Assembly: GCA_020536535.1 (NCBI GenBank)
Contig: JAHLWZ010001097.1
Location: forward strand, 1-20,037
Reading direction: 5' to 3'
DNA length: 20,037 nt
From: Pelomyxa schiedti
Taxonomy: Eukaryota > Evosea > Pelobiontida > Pelomyxidae
Part shown: positions 9,429 to 19,348 of the stretch, piece after piece
Position numbering within the stretch: the first letter of the stretch is position 1
How the letters are laid out: every line of letters begins with the position of its first letter
Translations under genes and position numbers: made by a program
Notes under the pieces: model-generated
Databases searched by the model: none
What the model was told of the DNA's origin: nothing
What the model saw: only the letters and a program-made list of their open reading frames with translations

Positions 9429-11376
9429 TTAAGTGCGCTTTATCTTGAGGAAAGAGGGCTGGTAGTTTGCGGGGGCCTCATAGCCAAGGAGGTTGATGTA
9501 GGTTGCTGTGAGGTTTGCAAGACCTGGTGGTGTGGGAAGTACTGATGTGTCAACCACAAAGTCGTTGTGGGGGTCGCCGTCGATGATCATAAAGTCAACT
9601 GGGTTGCATGTGTGGCTGGTCATTACGGCTCCGGCCTTGTCAATCATCTGCTCGGCGTTGCCGTGGTCCGCGGTAATAACGCAAATGCCCTTCTTTGCTA
9701 GAACGAGCGGAACAACGCGCCTGAGCTGGGCATCAACTACCTTGACTGTGGAAATGTTAGTATAAGGATTGGTGGTGTCTGGCGGGGTGAATTACCTGAT
9801 TCAACGACAGCCGGGATGTTGCCAGTGTGGCCGACCATGTCTGTGTTGGCGTAGTTGCATCGCATCCACTTGTACTTTCCGGTTTCTATTGCGGCAATGA
9901 GCTTGTCTGTAACTTCAGCGGCCTTCATCTCTGGATGCGACTCCGTGGCCTCATTTGGCAAGCTTCTGACTTCCTCATAAAGCTCGAGTGCGGGAGCAAT
10001 GTAGCCAGACTTGTTTCCGTTCCAGAAGAAAGTCATGTGCCCAAACTTGTGGGTCTCAGCGAGAGCATAGCAGGTAATTCCAGTAGCAGTAATAAATTCA
10101 GAGGAAGTATTATGGATAGAGGGTGGGTCACAAAGGAATACTGGGGGAATGTGCCACTCTGTGTCATACTCTAGGAGTCCAGCATATCGGACACGGGGTC
10201 TCTCTTCACGGTCAAAGAACGTGAAGTTCTCATCAATGAAAGCCTTTGAAATTTGAACAGCACGATCACCACGGAAGTTGAAATTGATAACGGCATCTCC
10301 ATCAACCATGCGGCCAATAGGTGCTCCAGTGGAATCAACAATGACAAATGGAGGATTGAATTGGTCCAGTTTCTTGGGGTAAACACGCCTTGCACATGTT
10401 ATGGCCTCAACTGCAGAAGGGAAGTAGCCTGGATAATCAGCAGTGATATCTGCTGGGGCAACAACACCACGAACGTGAGCATCCCAGCCGCGCTTGACTA
10501 TCCCCCAGTCGCTTCCGTATCTGATTGGGTAAGTCAGAGTTTGTTGTGGGTGGTTTTGTGGGAGCAGTACCTGTCCATGGTGACGTACATCCTGCCACCA
10601 CCAGACCCTATCCTTGCATCAACACCAGCTGCGCGCAGCTGCTCCAACTTCTCCTCCAACATTCCAATGAACTTAAGCCCACTGTCGGGAGCAACATCGC
10701 GTCCATCAAGAAGTGGGTGCACACGGATTTTCTTTCCACCGCATTTCATGACTCCCTCCATCATGCCAAAGAGCTGGGTGATGTGCGAATGAACGTTACC
10801 ATCACTCAGGAGCCCAAAGAAGTGAACAGTTTTCCCTTCCGCAACGGCTGCACCTACGACATCGTTCCAGTTCTTAGATCGGAAGAAGTTACCAGACGCC
10901 AGGGATTCATTGACCAATTTAGCACCCTACAATCAAGTCAAAAGAGCGAATAACGGAAGAGCATGGAGAGATACCTGGGAGTAAATCTGACCGCAACCAA
11001 GGGCATTGTGACCGACCTCACTGTTGCCCATATCAGCATCGGCGGGCAACCCAACGGCAGGGCCGTGGGCCTTCACGAGTGTGTGCATGTTATTCGCCTT
11101 TGCAGTCGCAACAAGCTCATTGTAGTAAGCGGGATCGGCGAGTGTGATACCGTTTCCTGCATTTATTCAACCATTACAATGAGTACATCGCTAATACTAC
11201 GTTCGTGAGGTGTTGTGGTACACAGTTGTAACAAATCAAGTGATAAAGAGACGACAATACCGACCTTTTCCTGGTTTATCAACACCCCAACCGTCGAGAA
11301 TGATGAATACAACAGGACCGGGCCTTGGTGTGAACCCAACAAGTGGCTTCAATGTCTTTGGTGTAGCGGCGGCCAT
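9429..11376 (-). CDS. gpmI: 2,3-bisphosphoglycerate-independent phosphoglycerate mutase, 563 aa
   Basis: Interconverts 3-phosphoglycerate and 2-phosphoglycerate in glycolysis, using two Mn ions and a phosphoserine intermediate. Exons in transcript order: 11376-11265, 11156-10975, 10926-10571, 10520-9796, 9745-9429. Introns are 108, 48, 50 and 50 bases. The sequence is of the plant-type clade: LDGWG (Asp28, metal ligand), MGNSEVGHNALG (nucleophile Ser83), GLLSDGNVHSH, HPLLDGRD, SGGGRMYVTMDRYGSDW, FNFRGDRA, KFGHMTFFWNGN, NTDMVGHTGN and TADHGNAEQM are all present in order, and SHTCNPV closes the catalytic core. Length matches the plant-type family (about 555-565). The ATG at 11376 gives MAAATPKTLK with no targeting peptide, so the protein is cytosolic. 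The gene is convergent with the kinase and lies 192 bases downstream of NECAP on the same strand. The first donor, GTCGGT, is atypical but is the only one keeping DKPGKGNGITLAD in frame. Confidence 0.95.
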
Positions 11377-11568
11377 CACTAGATCGTCTGTTTACTTGGT
11401 TTTTTATTTGCTTTTACTCTTCGGGTCTAAGTCTTAGAAGACAGATTCGCCGCCGGTGATTAATGCCAAAGGATGCAGTTGCACAAGGGCTTAGAAGTTT
11501 AGAAGAAAGAGGAACGAATCGTTTCGTTCTTCGAGTTTTGTGCAGGAGTTTTTTAGTGTTGTTTGTTT

Positions 11569-12729
11569 TCAGAGCAAAGAGCCACCAAAGGGTTGGGAAG
11601 GTGTCCTTGGTTGTGGGGTTGGTGTTGGGGAGCTTACAAATCCTCCCCAGCTGTTGTTGTTATTTGTTGCTGAAGGTGGAGGAGGGGCTGATGTGAATCC
11701 ACCAAAGAGTTGTTGCTGGGGAGAGGGAGAGGGCTGTGCTGCAGCCTGGCGCTGTCTGGTGTGCGCTGCTGATCCCGGGGGTGGTGCAAGGAGTCCCCCG
11801 CCTCCAAATCCTTCTGTTGTGGAAGGGCTGGTGCGGGCCGGAGCAGTCTGAAGTGTATAGAATAGCATTAGTATTCAGATTATATGAAGAAGAGTGTGGT
11901 GGCAGGTGGGAGCCGACCTTTAGATTGAGACTGACGGTAATTGGTTGATGGAGGCTGTAATCAACGGGTGGTTTACTTGCTTCTTCGGCCCTTCGAGCGG
12001 CAAGTTCTTTTGCTTCTTGTTGGCGCCTAATATAAGTTAATTAAATATTCGGAAAGGAATTGGGTTCTTGCCTTGCATGATCATGTAAAGCGGCATTGAA
12101 ATCAAATGCCTCGGTCCTATCAACAAATCCCATACCAACATAAGCATGCCGTCCTTTTAAAGAGTTAGTAAGTACTTCAGCATTTATAAATTTATATGCC
12201 TACCATTCCGTTCATCCTCCAAACGGAGCACGAAGTATCTGCTACTATCAATAACAGGTTCCACAGCAGTTGGAGAATTCACTGGGCACTGAGCAAACAA
12301 TTCTCCTGTACGTTTTAATTAGAAAAAACCCAGGAAAAAGAACCAAACGAAAACAATAAGAGTAGAAAATAATAAACCCACCGTTTCGAAAGTAAATAGT
12401 TCAATTAATACAATCCACCACACCCACCCACAATTCATAATCGCCTTTATTAAACTGTGTACGTATCTAACCCCCCTCCCCCGTAGTCCCCAAGTTTCGT
12501 CGGGTACGCCGCCCCATAATTGCGGGGAATACACACCGTTAGTTGGGTTTATGAGCTTGATTACTGGGATGTCGCCCCTCTCTACCACGACGAGTTTCCC
12601 CTGCCATATCAGATCTGCCGGGCCCCAGCCCTCGGCCCGGTATCCCTCCGCTGATGTCCGTGCCTTGAGCCGGTACACGAAGCACTCCTTCACTATCAAC
12701 AACGTGGACTCCAGCTTGTTGTCCGACAT
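11569..12729 (-). CDS. NECAP (adaptin-ear-binding coat-associated protein), 254 aa
   Basis: NECAP binds AP-2/AP-1 adaptors and acts in clathrin-coated vesicle formation. Exons in transcript order: 12729-12537, 12305-12204, 12153-12072, 12026-11918, 11847-11569. The PH-like NECAP domain fills about residues 1-150: LLIVKECFVYRLKARTS, GYRAEGW, WQGKLVVVERGD, ELFAQCPV, VIDSSRYFVLRLED, HAYVGMGFVDRTEAFDFN, DYSLHQPITVSLNLK. The C-terminal third is Gly/Pro/Ser/Asn-rich and disordered, and carries WGGF, a W-x-x-F motif of the kind that docks on adaptin ears. Length (254) is close to animal and plant NECAPs (about 260-280). The first intron is long (231 bases) for this window, and the third is GC-AG. 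The start codon is 172 bases from that of importin alpha on the other strand. Confidence 0.93.
12027..12071 (-). other. GC-AG intron in NECAP
   Basis: The 45-base intron between the codons for HDHA-R and RQQEA begins GCAAGA and ends TTAG. No GT occurs anywhere between the two coding segments, so a GT donor is impossible. The exon end AAG followed by GCAAG matches the known stronger consensus of GC donors. Joining gives the conserved segment HDHARRQQEAKELAARRAEE. Confidence 0.8.
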
Positions 12730-12901
12730 TTTGCTTTGTTCCTTGAGCAGAAATCAGATCAGGGTCATCAAAAACCACTTGTTAAAATTCGAATGTTCTG
12801 ATGCACCCACGTGCCGTCTGGGACGCGCTTTTTTTTTTCCCCTTCTGTTTGGCAGGGATTATGCGGGTTGCTCCATAAATTATTAATCCACGTGAGCCAA
12901 A
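12730..12901. promoter_or_regulatory. Shared promoter region between NECAP and importin alpha
   Basis: 172 bases separate the two outward-facing start codons. It includes a T-run at about 12831-12840 and an A/T-rich patch (CATAAATTATTAATCC) at 12873-12888, shortly before the importin ATG. Both 5' untranslated regions and both promoters must fit here. No specific factor site is recognised. Confidence 0.5.
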
Positions 12902-15246
12902 ATGAGTGTGGGAGGATCGGAAGGTTTGCGGACAGCAGTTTCACATAGAGAAAACGTCAAGGTTCATGGAGTAGACCCCACTGAGTTGAGGAAGCGACGT
13001 GTAGACGAATGCACCGACGTCAATAAAAAGCTGCGACACGAGGCAGTCAACGGTTCCCGACTCCTGGATTCACAAAATGTTGGCTGCAGCTTTAAAGTAT
13101 TTATCTTTTTTTTTTATTGGCTGTTCATGGATTCATAGAGCCTGAGAGCAATGGCCGAGGCCTGCAGGAGCCCCAAAAGAGAGTTATGCCTCCTCGGTGC
13201 TACGGGCATAAGGAAACTTCTTCACGCTGGTATACTTATGCAAGCAAAATCTTTATTAATTAATTCTTCAGAAGCAACCTCGCATGATGCACTCATTGAG
13301 ACCGGAATACTACCCAGCATTACGCAATTTCTTACAGTTGTTGATGTTAATTTGAGAGATTTTATTCATACTTTATGTAGAGTGACAGCTCTGATTTGCA
13401 AATGGAAGGTAACTCCACTTTCGGTTCCTTCATAATTTAACTGCCTTTTTCAGCTGCTTTGATTCTTGCTGATGGTATTTGATTTACTATTACCAATTTA
13501 TTGGAGTTCTAAACGATTTAGTCACAAGAGGGTCATCTAAAACCATAGAATTAATCGTAGCACCTTCTGTTTTAATCTATTGTCTCTCGATTGACACACC
13601 TGAATTCCTTGAGCAAGTATGTAAAATTGAAGAGCCTTTTGTTGAGCTCAACAGCCTTCTCTTACAGATTGTTCTGGCCTTAGGAAACATTGCTGGTGAT
13701 AGCAATTACAGTAGGAATATGGTGGTACGAGAGGGAATAATGCATCCTTTACTGAGAATCGTAGGTTATCCATTTCAACTTTCTTCAAACTCATGTTTCC
13801 AAATTTATACAGATAAGTGTGGACTTCAGGTTCCCGGTGCTGATTAAGAATGTTACTTGGTTGCCTTTTTATATTATATTTTATCCTGGTAACGCTATAA
13901 TTTAGGGCTCTAGCCAATATTTTTCGTTACCATGACCCAGGTTTATCCTTTAAAAGTTGGCTTAGCTTTAATCAAGGGAAAAAACAAAGCCCCTGAGTTC
14001 GAAGCAGTAGAAGGTGCTCTATTACAATTGCACACCCTATTGGTGGTGAGTTGTACTCATAAATTTTGCAAGTTTTTATTAACCGTTCAAGTTTCCGGAC
14101 TTTACCGTTCAAATAGAGGCCCTTTGGTAATTTTTACTACTTTGTTTTTTCGTACAATAAAGAACTTATTTGACACAGGTGCGTGTATTTTGCCGTACGA
14201 TGCGGAAAGAAATTTGTAAACTCCAGGGAGTTGGAATTTCTATCCTAATTTACAACAGTTAAAGGTTTTGATTAAAACGGGTGTGTTACATCTTGTTGTA
14301 CCCTTTGCAAATTGCACAGATATTGATTTTGCTTCGCCGGCCATGGGGTGCGTTTTGCTCTCCTTTATTATTTACATTGATTCTCATCAGGATTTTTGGA
14401 CATGTTCCTTGCACTTTCCTCATTTTTGTTATAAAGCTTTCAATAGGTTGTTTGTAGTGACCAATATCCTAAAGCTGTCAAGGAAGGAGCTATAGAAACA
14501 TTTCTCCATTGGTTGAACAGTGGCGAAAAAGCCCTGCAGCAAGAGGCAGCCCGTGGCTTTCGCAATCTCTGTACACATATGTTTGTAGGATGAACATGAG
14601 TGAAAGTTACTCATAAGATACAGATCACAGCTTGTGGATCTGGAAAAAAGCGGTGCTATCAGAGCTCTCTGCCGAAAGTGCACCAGTGAAATGGAGTTCA
14701 CAATTAGAAAAGAGTGTTGCATTGCCATATGCAATGCAATTGCTTGTCGGAGTAAAGAAATCATTGCCTCTATAGTTTCCGCAGAAGGAGTACTAGGTAC
14801 ACTTTGCAAACACACACATTATAACTGACTTGCCTCCAGATTCTATGAGGGCACTGTTAAAGTGTGGGGATGAGGAATTGGTGTGCTTGCTGCTGGGGGG
14901 ATTAAATAACTTACTGATATACAATCACGTGGAGGAACAGGAGGGGCACATTCCAGCTCTTGAAGTACTGAACAATTTTTTGTGCCACACTCACACTTCC
15001 AAGGAGGCAGATGTTGCGGACTCCATATCTGATCTTCTCAAGGAGGTAGGTATCACAAAACCACTTTGTTGCCTTAACATTTTCTTAAAGAGACCACCTA
15101 AATCAATAGCAGCCCTTGCACAGGACCTACTTGAGCGCTTCTTTGCAGAAGATGGAATGACTGTTGAAACCCCCACCTCAACGTGCTTCTGTTTCACCCC
15201 TCCAACATGTTCGCCATTCCCCAATCCCAGACCATCCACATCCTAG
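12902..15246 (+). CDS. Importin alpha (divergent karyopherin alpha), 528 aa
   Basis: Adaptor that carries classical nuclear-localisation-signal cargo to importin beta. Eighteen exons keep frame: 12902-13096, 13139-13229, 13272-13345, 13381-13408, 13454-13474, 13522-13616, 13668-13760, 13813-13859, 13906-13925, 13966-14045, 14092-14126, 14179-14215, 14259-14347, 14391-14403, 14447-14580, 14624-14796, 14840-15045, 15091-15246. The N-terminus is an importin-beta-binding domain (HRENVKVHGVDPTELRKRRV, about residues 17-36). Ten armadillo repeats follow; recognisable units are LQMEAALILAD, ALGNIAGDSNYSRNMVV, NVTWALANI, KAPEFEAVEGAL, KVLIKTGVLHLVVP, KEGAIETFLHWLNSG, EKSGAIRALCRK and LLLGGLNNLL. The C-terminal acidic patch ends in a helix, DLLERFFAEDG. 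Length is normal (520-540). Several Trp/Asn positions of the cargo groove are replaced (see findings). The exon 9 to 10 junction may use another donor (13941), and exon 16 may start at 14618. Confidence 0.9.
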
Positions 15247-15297
15247 TAGTAATGGAAAAGACAATTCCTTCACAACCGTCTTTTTTTAGAAACTTGA

Positions 15298-15614
15298 ATG
15301 GTATCAGTAGAAACATGCGTCATTCCTGCAACAGAATGGATGGGGTACCTTGCCCGTGCTTGTACTGTTTGTCAGATAAGATGGCTTGCATTCCCATTAA
15401 CTTCATCAGAGATCATAGGTAAACTTCGCCTAAGTTACTGTTTGATGTCATCATTCACTCGAGAGCAGTTGTTTCTGGACAACTCCAGGGCGAATGGACC
15501 TCCTATCGCTGCAGTTCATGCTCAATATGTCGCAACCAGTCCTTCACTGGTTTGTTAGGTCCATCAAAACAGGTTGTTGATGGACATGGTCTCATTACAC
15601 ATCTAAATTTTTGA
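15298..15614 (+). CDS. Possible small Cys-containing protein, 89 aa
   Basis: Two exons, 15298-15418 and 15466-15614, joined across a 47-base intron (GTAAAC...GAGAG), give one frame from ATG to TGA. The product begins MVSVETCVIPATEWM and continues GYLARACTVCQIRW, SEIIAVVSGQLQGEW, YRCSSCSICRN, and ends GLITHLNF. Two Cys pairs (CTVC and CSSC/CSIC) could form a small zinc site. No family is recognised. The intron acceptor ends GAG rather than CAG/TAG, which weakens the model; an alternative is that this is unspliced noncoding sequence between importin alpha (52 bases upstream) and the NTPase gene (82 bases downstream). Confidence 0.35.
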
Positions 15615-15696
15615 CCAATTTTGCCCTTATAAACAATGTGCAACACAAACTCTTTAAAATCACAAACAAACAACGTGAGGCGAGGCGCACATTAAG

Positions 15697-18600
15697 ATGA
15701 GCGACAAGAAAACCCGCCCTCCAACAACCCCTACCACGCCCACCACAAATAAAAAGCCAACGAGCAAGAGCGACGCCAGCGACGAGGCCGACGAGATACC
15801 CAATGACCCTCACATGAGCGACTCCAGCAGCTCAAGCACCGACTCGGAGGACGCAGGCCCAACTTACTACCCCAACAACCACGCGAAGGCGGTGGCTCGT
15901 CGCGCTCGTCGAAGCGGTGCGGTGGCACCTAGCACGCCGTCTATGACAACGCGTAGTTCGACGCCTAAGAAATCCGCAAAAAAAACCCCAAAGAAACCCG
16001 CATCAACCCCCGAGAAATCCGTATCATCAACCCCCAAGAAACTTGAACCCGAATCACTTCTGATCGGCCTGGATCTGAAAGCAGACTTCTGTCTCTTGCT
16101 GACCAACTTTAGCAGCCGTGGGGAACTAGCGGGCGTCCTTCCGGGGTCTTGGAAGATACTCCTATCTGCAGTCAGAGAAGCTCGCCTGCTTACTCAGATG
16201 TGGCTGAACGGGGAAATCTGTCAGAACAAAATCATCAAGAGGCTCGCCGAATTCATCAAGACGCACGAGGCCTTCACAATTCCAGACGACCTGCAGCAGC
16301 ACTACAGTACGAAGGTGTGGGACAAGAGGTACGGTCACAATCGTGCCCTAATCAAAAACTGCGTACCGTCGAAGTCCTCCCTTATACTTGAGGTCGCTAT
16401 CAGGCTGCAGCAGAACGGACTTTTCAACATCGACAGAGAAATACCCGATGAGCCGACGGGAGTGGCGCGGTGCGATCCTATTGTCAACGAAGTTGGGCCG
16501 AATACGAGGTACAAGGAGAAAACTGTCAAATGCCACTGGGTCTCTACACCAAGCACCGGCTTCAAGAAGTCCACTAGGCTCTTCTTCCGATCCGAAGAGT
16601 TCAACAGGGTTGGAAATGCCATGACCAGTAGTCACACTGCCAAGAACACCGTTTGGACTGTCTTTGGCACCTATGGTATGTAATGTGAAAATCCTCACAA
16701 TTAGACTAATACAGAGCTTGCAGGTTCTGGAAAAAGCACTGCTGTGCGTGAGCTGTCAAACACATTCCACTTAAAATTGTGGGAAGCTGGTGACAAATTT
16801 CCAATTGAACGTTTGTGGCCAATAAATGGGTATAAACCTCCTCTTCACAATCATGTGGCATCCTTCCATATCCCTACTTTTCTAGAGAGAGGCCGCTTAT
16901 CTCGGAATTACGACAGTTGAATGGGGATGGTACAATCTTAGTGTGGCTCAAGCTTGATGAACTGGGGGAGGTACACCCTATGTCCCTATTTCCTAACCTT
17001 ACGTTTCCAAAGAGTTTTCGTAAGTACACGGACTTATTTGCCGGCATTAAGGCCTTGACACAACTCCCATCTGTAAGGGTGATAGTAACGGGGTTAGATG
17101 ACTCTGTGTGCAGGTACTCCCCTGAAAATGACTTACAATTTGATAAAACTTTACTGGTATGTGGCATTCCCTCTTTTCTACCCAGTGAATTCACAGCTCA
17201 CAGGCAGCTGGGTCATCACCCAAGGAGATAATATGGGCGTTGGATCATTTCTTTGGGAAAAATTCACCCATCTTTGGCAAGTTGGATAGAGAACTAGTGA
17301 GTGTCCTTTTTTTTCTTCTCCAGCTGTAACAAAAAGACAGGCAGGGGCAATACTTTGCGGGCCATGGATCATTTTGGAGTTCTTTTTACACACGTTTCCC
17401 CCACCTCCAGGTTTTTTCATTTAATACCAATTAGAGCTTGGGTGGCAAACCCTTTTGACACACTGTTTACTCTGCTTGAAAACGCATATGCTGAATACGA
17501 AAGCTTCTGGCGCCGCCAAAATAACATAGTTGAGTCAAAAATGCAAACAACTGCCATTTGTAAAGCTATTCACAACCCTGACAACCCAATTATTAAAATT
17601 GACCACTTGGCCTACATACTTATTCAAAGTGAAAGTAAAGGTTTAGTGTTCACATGCCATTATGAAAACTTTAAGCACTCCTTTCAGGTCTTCAGAAGTT
17701 GATGAAATTACACAACTCAGAGATCCCCTGTGAACCCTTATGCAAGGCGGGGCTATTCACAAAATTGCAAGACGACGGCATTGCTGTGTTGCCACCATGT
17801 CATTTTGTCACGCGAGTCTTGAATACTACTGCAGAACAGACATTCTTTGTATGATAGAAACTTATCTTGACTCCACCCCTAATCCTCTGTATCACTAAGC
17901 AACACCCGGTTTTGTACCTCTTCTCTGGTTTAAAAGAGGCCAGTGGTCAAATTTACGAACTCCTATGGGCATTCGAATTCCTTCATTCAAGCAGCCCTAT
18001 ATATAGGAAGATTTTCAAGAACAGCAAATACGTTGTGGATAAAGGTTTCCGTTTGGAGTGAGTATTGCACTAAAATGTATATCAAAAAAGGTTTGAAGAG
18101 GCGCATCATGCCCTTCAACAAAATTGAAAACGAAACGGACCTAGAAAGGCTACTCCAGAAACTTCGGCGTCACCAGTGCATTGGTTGGGTTTTTGACAGA
18201 AAAGCTAAGACTTCACACAAGCTTGATTTCATGTGCTATGGTCTCCACGGTCTAAGCCTTCCCCCATTGAAATGTAAGCTAATTCTGCTCCAGACCTGAG
18301 TGAAAACGGTCCAGAGGGGAATTCCGTACCCGTTGTGATACAGATAACGCGTAATCAATCTCCTTCTCAGCTGAGAAAAAAGTGTAGAGACTTCTTTCTA
18401 CAGGTGGCAAAATACAAATGTGATAGTATGTCCCTTATATCTAACAATTCTCTTTTAAAACAAAACATAAAAAAAGTGCGTATTGTATTCATATCTGACA
18501 AAAATTTCGACCCTGACGAAGACTGTGTAACACTCCTGAAGGGAGAATTTCCTGATGTATATCACTTTCCTTTCTCCATTAAGCCGAGGCATGACATTCT

Positions 18601-18748
18601 TCAGATACCCGGCATTGACACAGATCACGAGCACGTTTTCCAAGTTATAGCTGGAGACCAACTTGCCGATACTATGAATAGTACTTTGCTACTCAGTTCC
18701 CCAGCTTATATGGTAGAGGAACCCATAGGTGTGGAGGCAGTGCTGTAG
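15697..18748 (+). CDS. P-loop NTPase with C-terminal nuclease-like region (RHS/Crinkler-type candidate), 857 aa
   Basis: Eleven exons: 15697-16675, 16724-16854, 16917-16970, 17013-17156, 17204-17296, 17341-17378, 17411-17634, 17688-17848, 17900-18044, 18091-18240, 18294-18748. Residues 1-115 are disordered and T/P/S/K-rich, with lysine repeats such as TPKKSAKKTPKKP that could act in nuclear import. Residues 130-320 are a helical region (LAGVLPGSWKILLSAVREAR). The Walker A motif GTYGSGKST spans 324-332 across the first intron; a Walker-B-like TILVWLKLDE follows at 376-385. A large helical middle (WVANPFDTLFTLLENAYAEY) leads to a C-terminal region with LDFMCYD (Asp702), VVIQITRN (Gln723, Thr725) and VRIVFISD. 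The D-(x)n-Q-x-T layout is that of restriction-endonuclease-fold domains in RHS and Crinkler proteins. No signal peptide. The family link is inference. Uncertain splices: the 62-base second intron, and the third (16971-17012), which can also be read through. Confidence 0.65.
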
Positions 18749-18788
18749 TTTTTCATGGACTAACAAAAATTGCATAGATCTCAGTGAA

Positions 18789-19348
18789 ATGGAAAAGCTG
18801 CAAAAAAGTATTGGAAGCAACTAAGTTTTATACTTTGAATATCTAAATCCTGACCAGGCGTTGCCGATTTCTGTGCCTACAAACCCAATGAACGCTGGAG
18901 CCAAGCACCAGGAGGGCTTTGTTCAACCCCAAAAAGGAAATCCAAGCTGGGGCAAGATTATGTACCTCAGGCCCACCAACAACTAGAGGCAGCTATACCG
19001 AGAAATCTCCGGAACAGTCCGGTAAAACCATCTGCTTCTGCAACCTATCAACCAAGAAAAGGTACTTCGAACATAATCCACACTACTCACTCAAACACAT
19101 TCAGATGACACTAGAGTATGGGTATATGGCCTTCCTGCAGGGACACAACCAGAAAATCTGTGTGCTGTGTTTGAGAAATATGGTCGTGTCGTGAGTGCAT
19201 ACATTCGTGAGACTATGGGTGAGCAGACCCAGAACACTACCACTCCTTACACAACTCAGGGATTGTGACCTTTGCCACCATGACTGGGAAGCAGGAAGCC
19301 CTTGCCAATACTACCACATTTGACTCCATAGTACTCCGTGTGGAATAA
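18789..19348 (+). CDS. Small RRM-domain RNA-binding protein, 141 aa
   Basis: Four exons, 18789-18807, 18858-19061, 19105-19218 and 19260-19348, with introns of 50, 43 and 41 bases. The N-terminal half is polar and disordered (FCAYKPNERWSQ, then STPKRKSKLGQDYVPQAHQQ). Residues 75-141 form a compact RNA-recognition motif: RNP2-like VWVYGLPAGT, helix NLCAVFEKYGRVVSAYI, RNP1-like GIVTFATM, and a closing strand SIVLRVE directly before the stop. RNP1 is degenerate but keeps the aromatic in TF. The domain lacks the usual long loop between strands 2 and 3 and is near the minimum RRM length. A role in RNA processing or transport is expected from the domain; the exact function is unknown. The start is only 40 bases after the NTPase stop codon. 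Confidence 0.7.

Noticed and set aside
12319-12536. Apparent hydrophobic C-terminal extension of NECAP read through into the first intron
   Set aside because: The conserved NECAP segment ELFAQCPV resumes after the acceptor at 12306, so this stretch is intron.
13230-13271. Coding read-through of a 42-base insert in importin alpha
   Set aside because: Removing it as a GT-AG intron restores RKLLHAEATSHDALIETG, which fits the first armadillo repeat.
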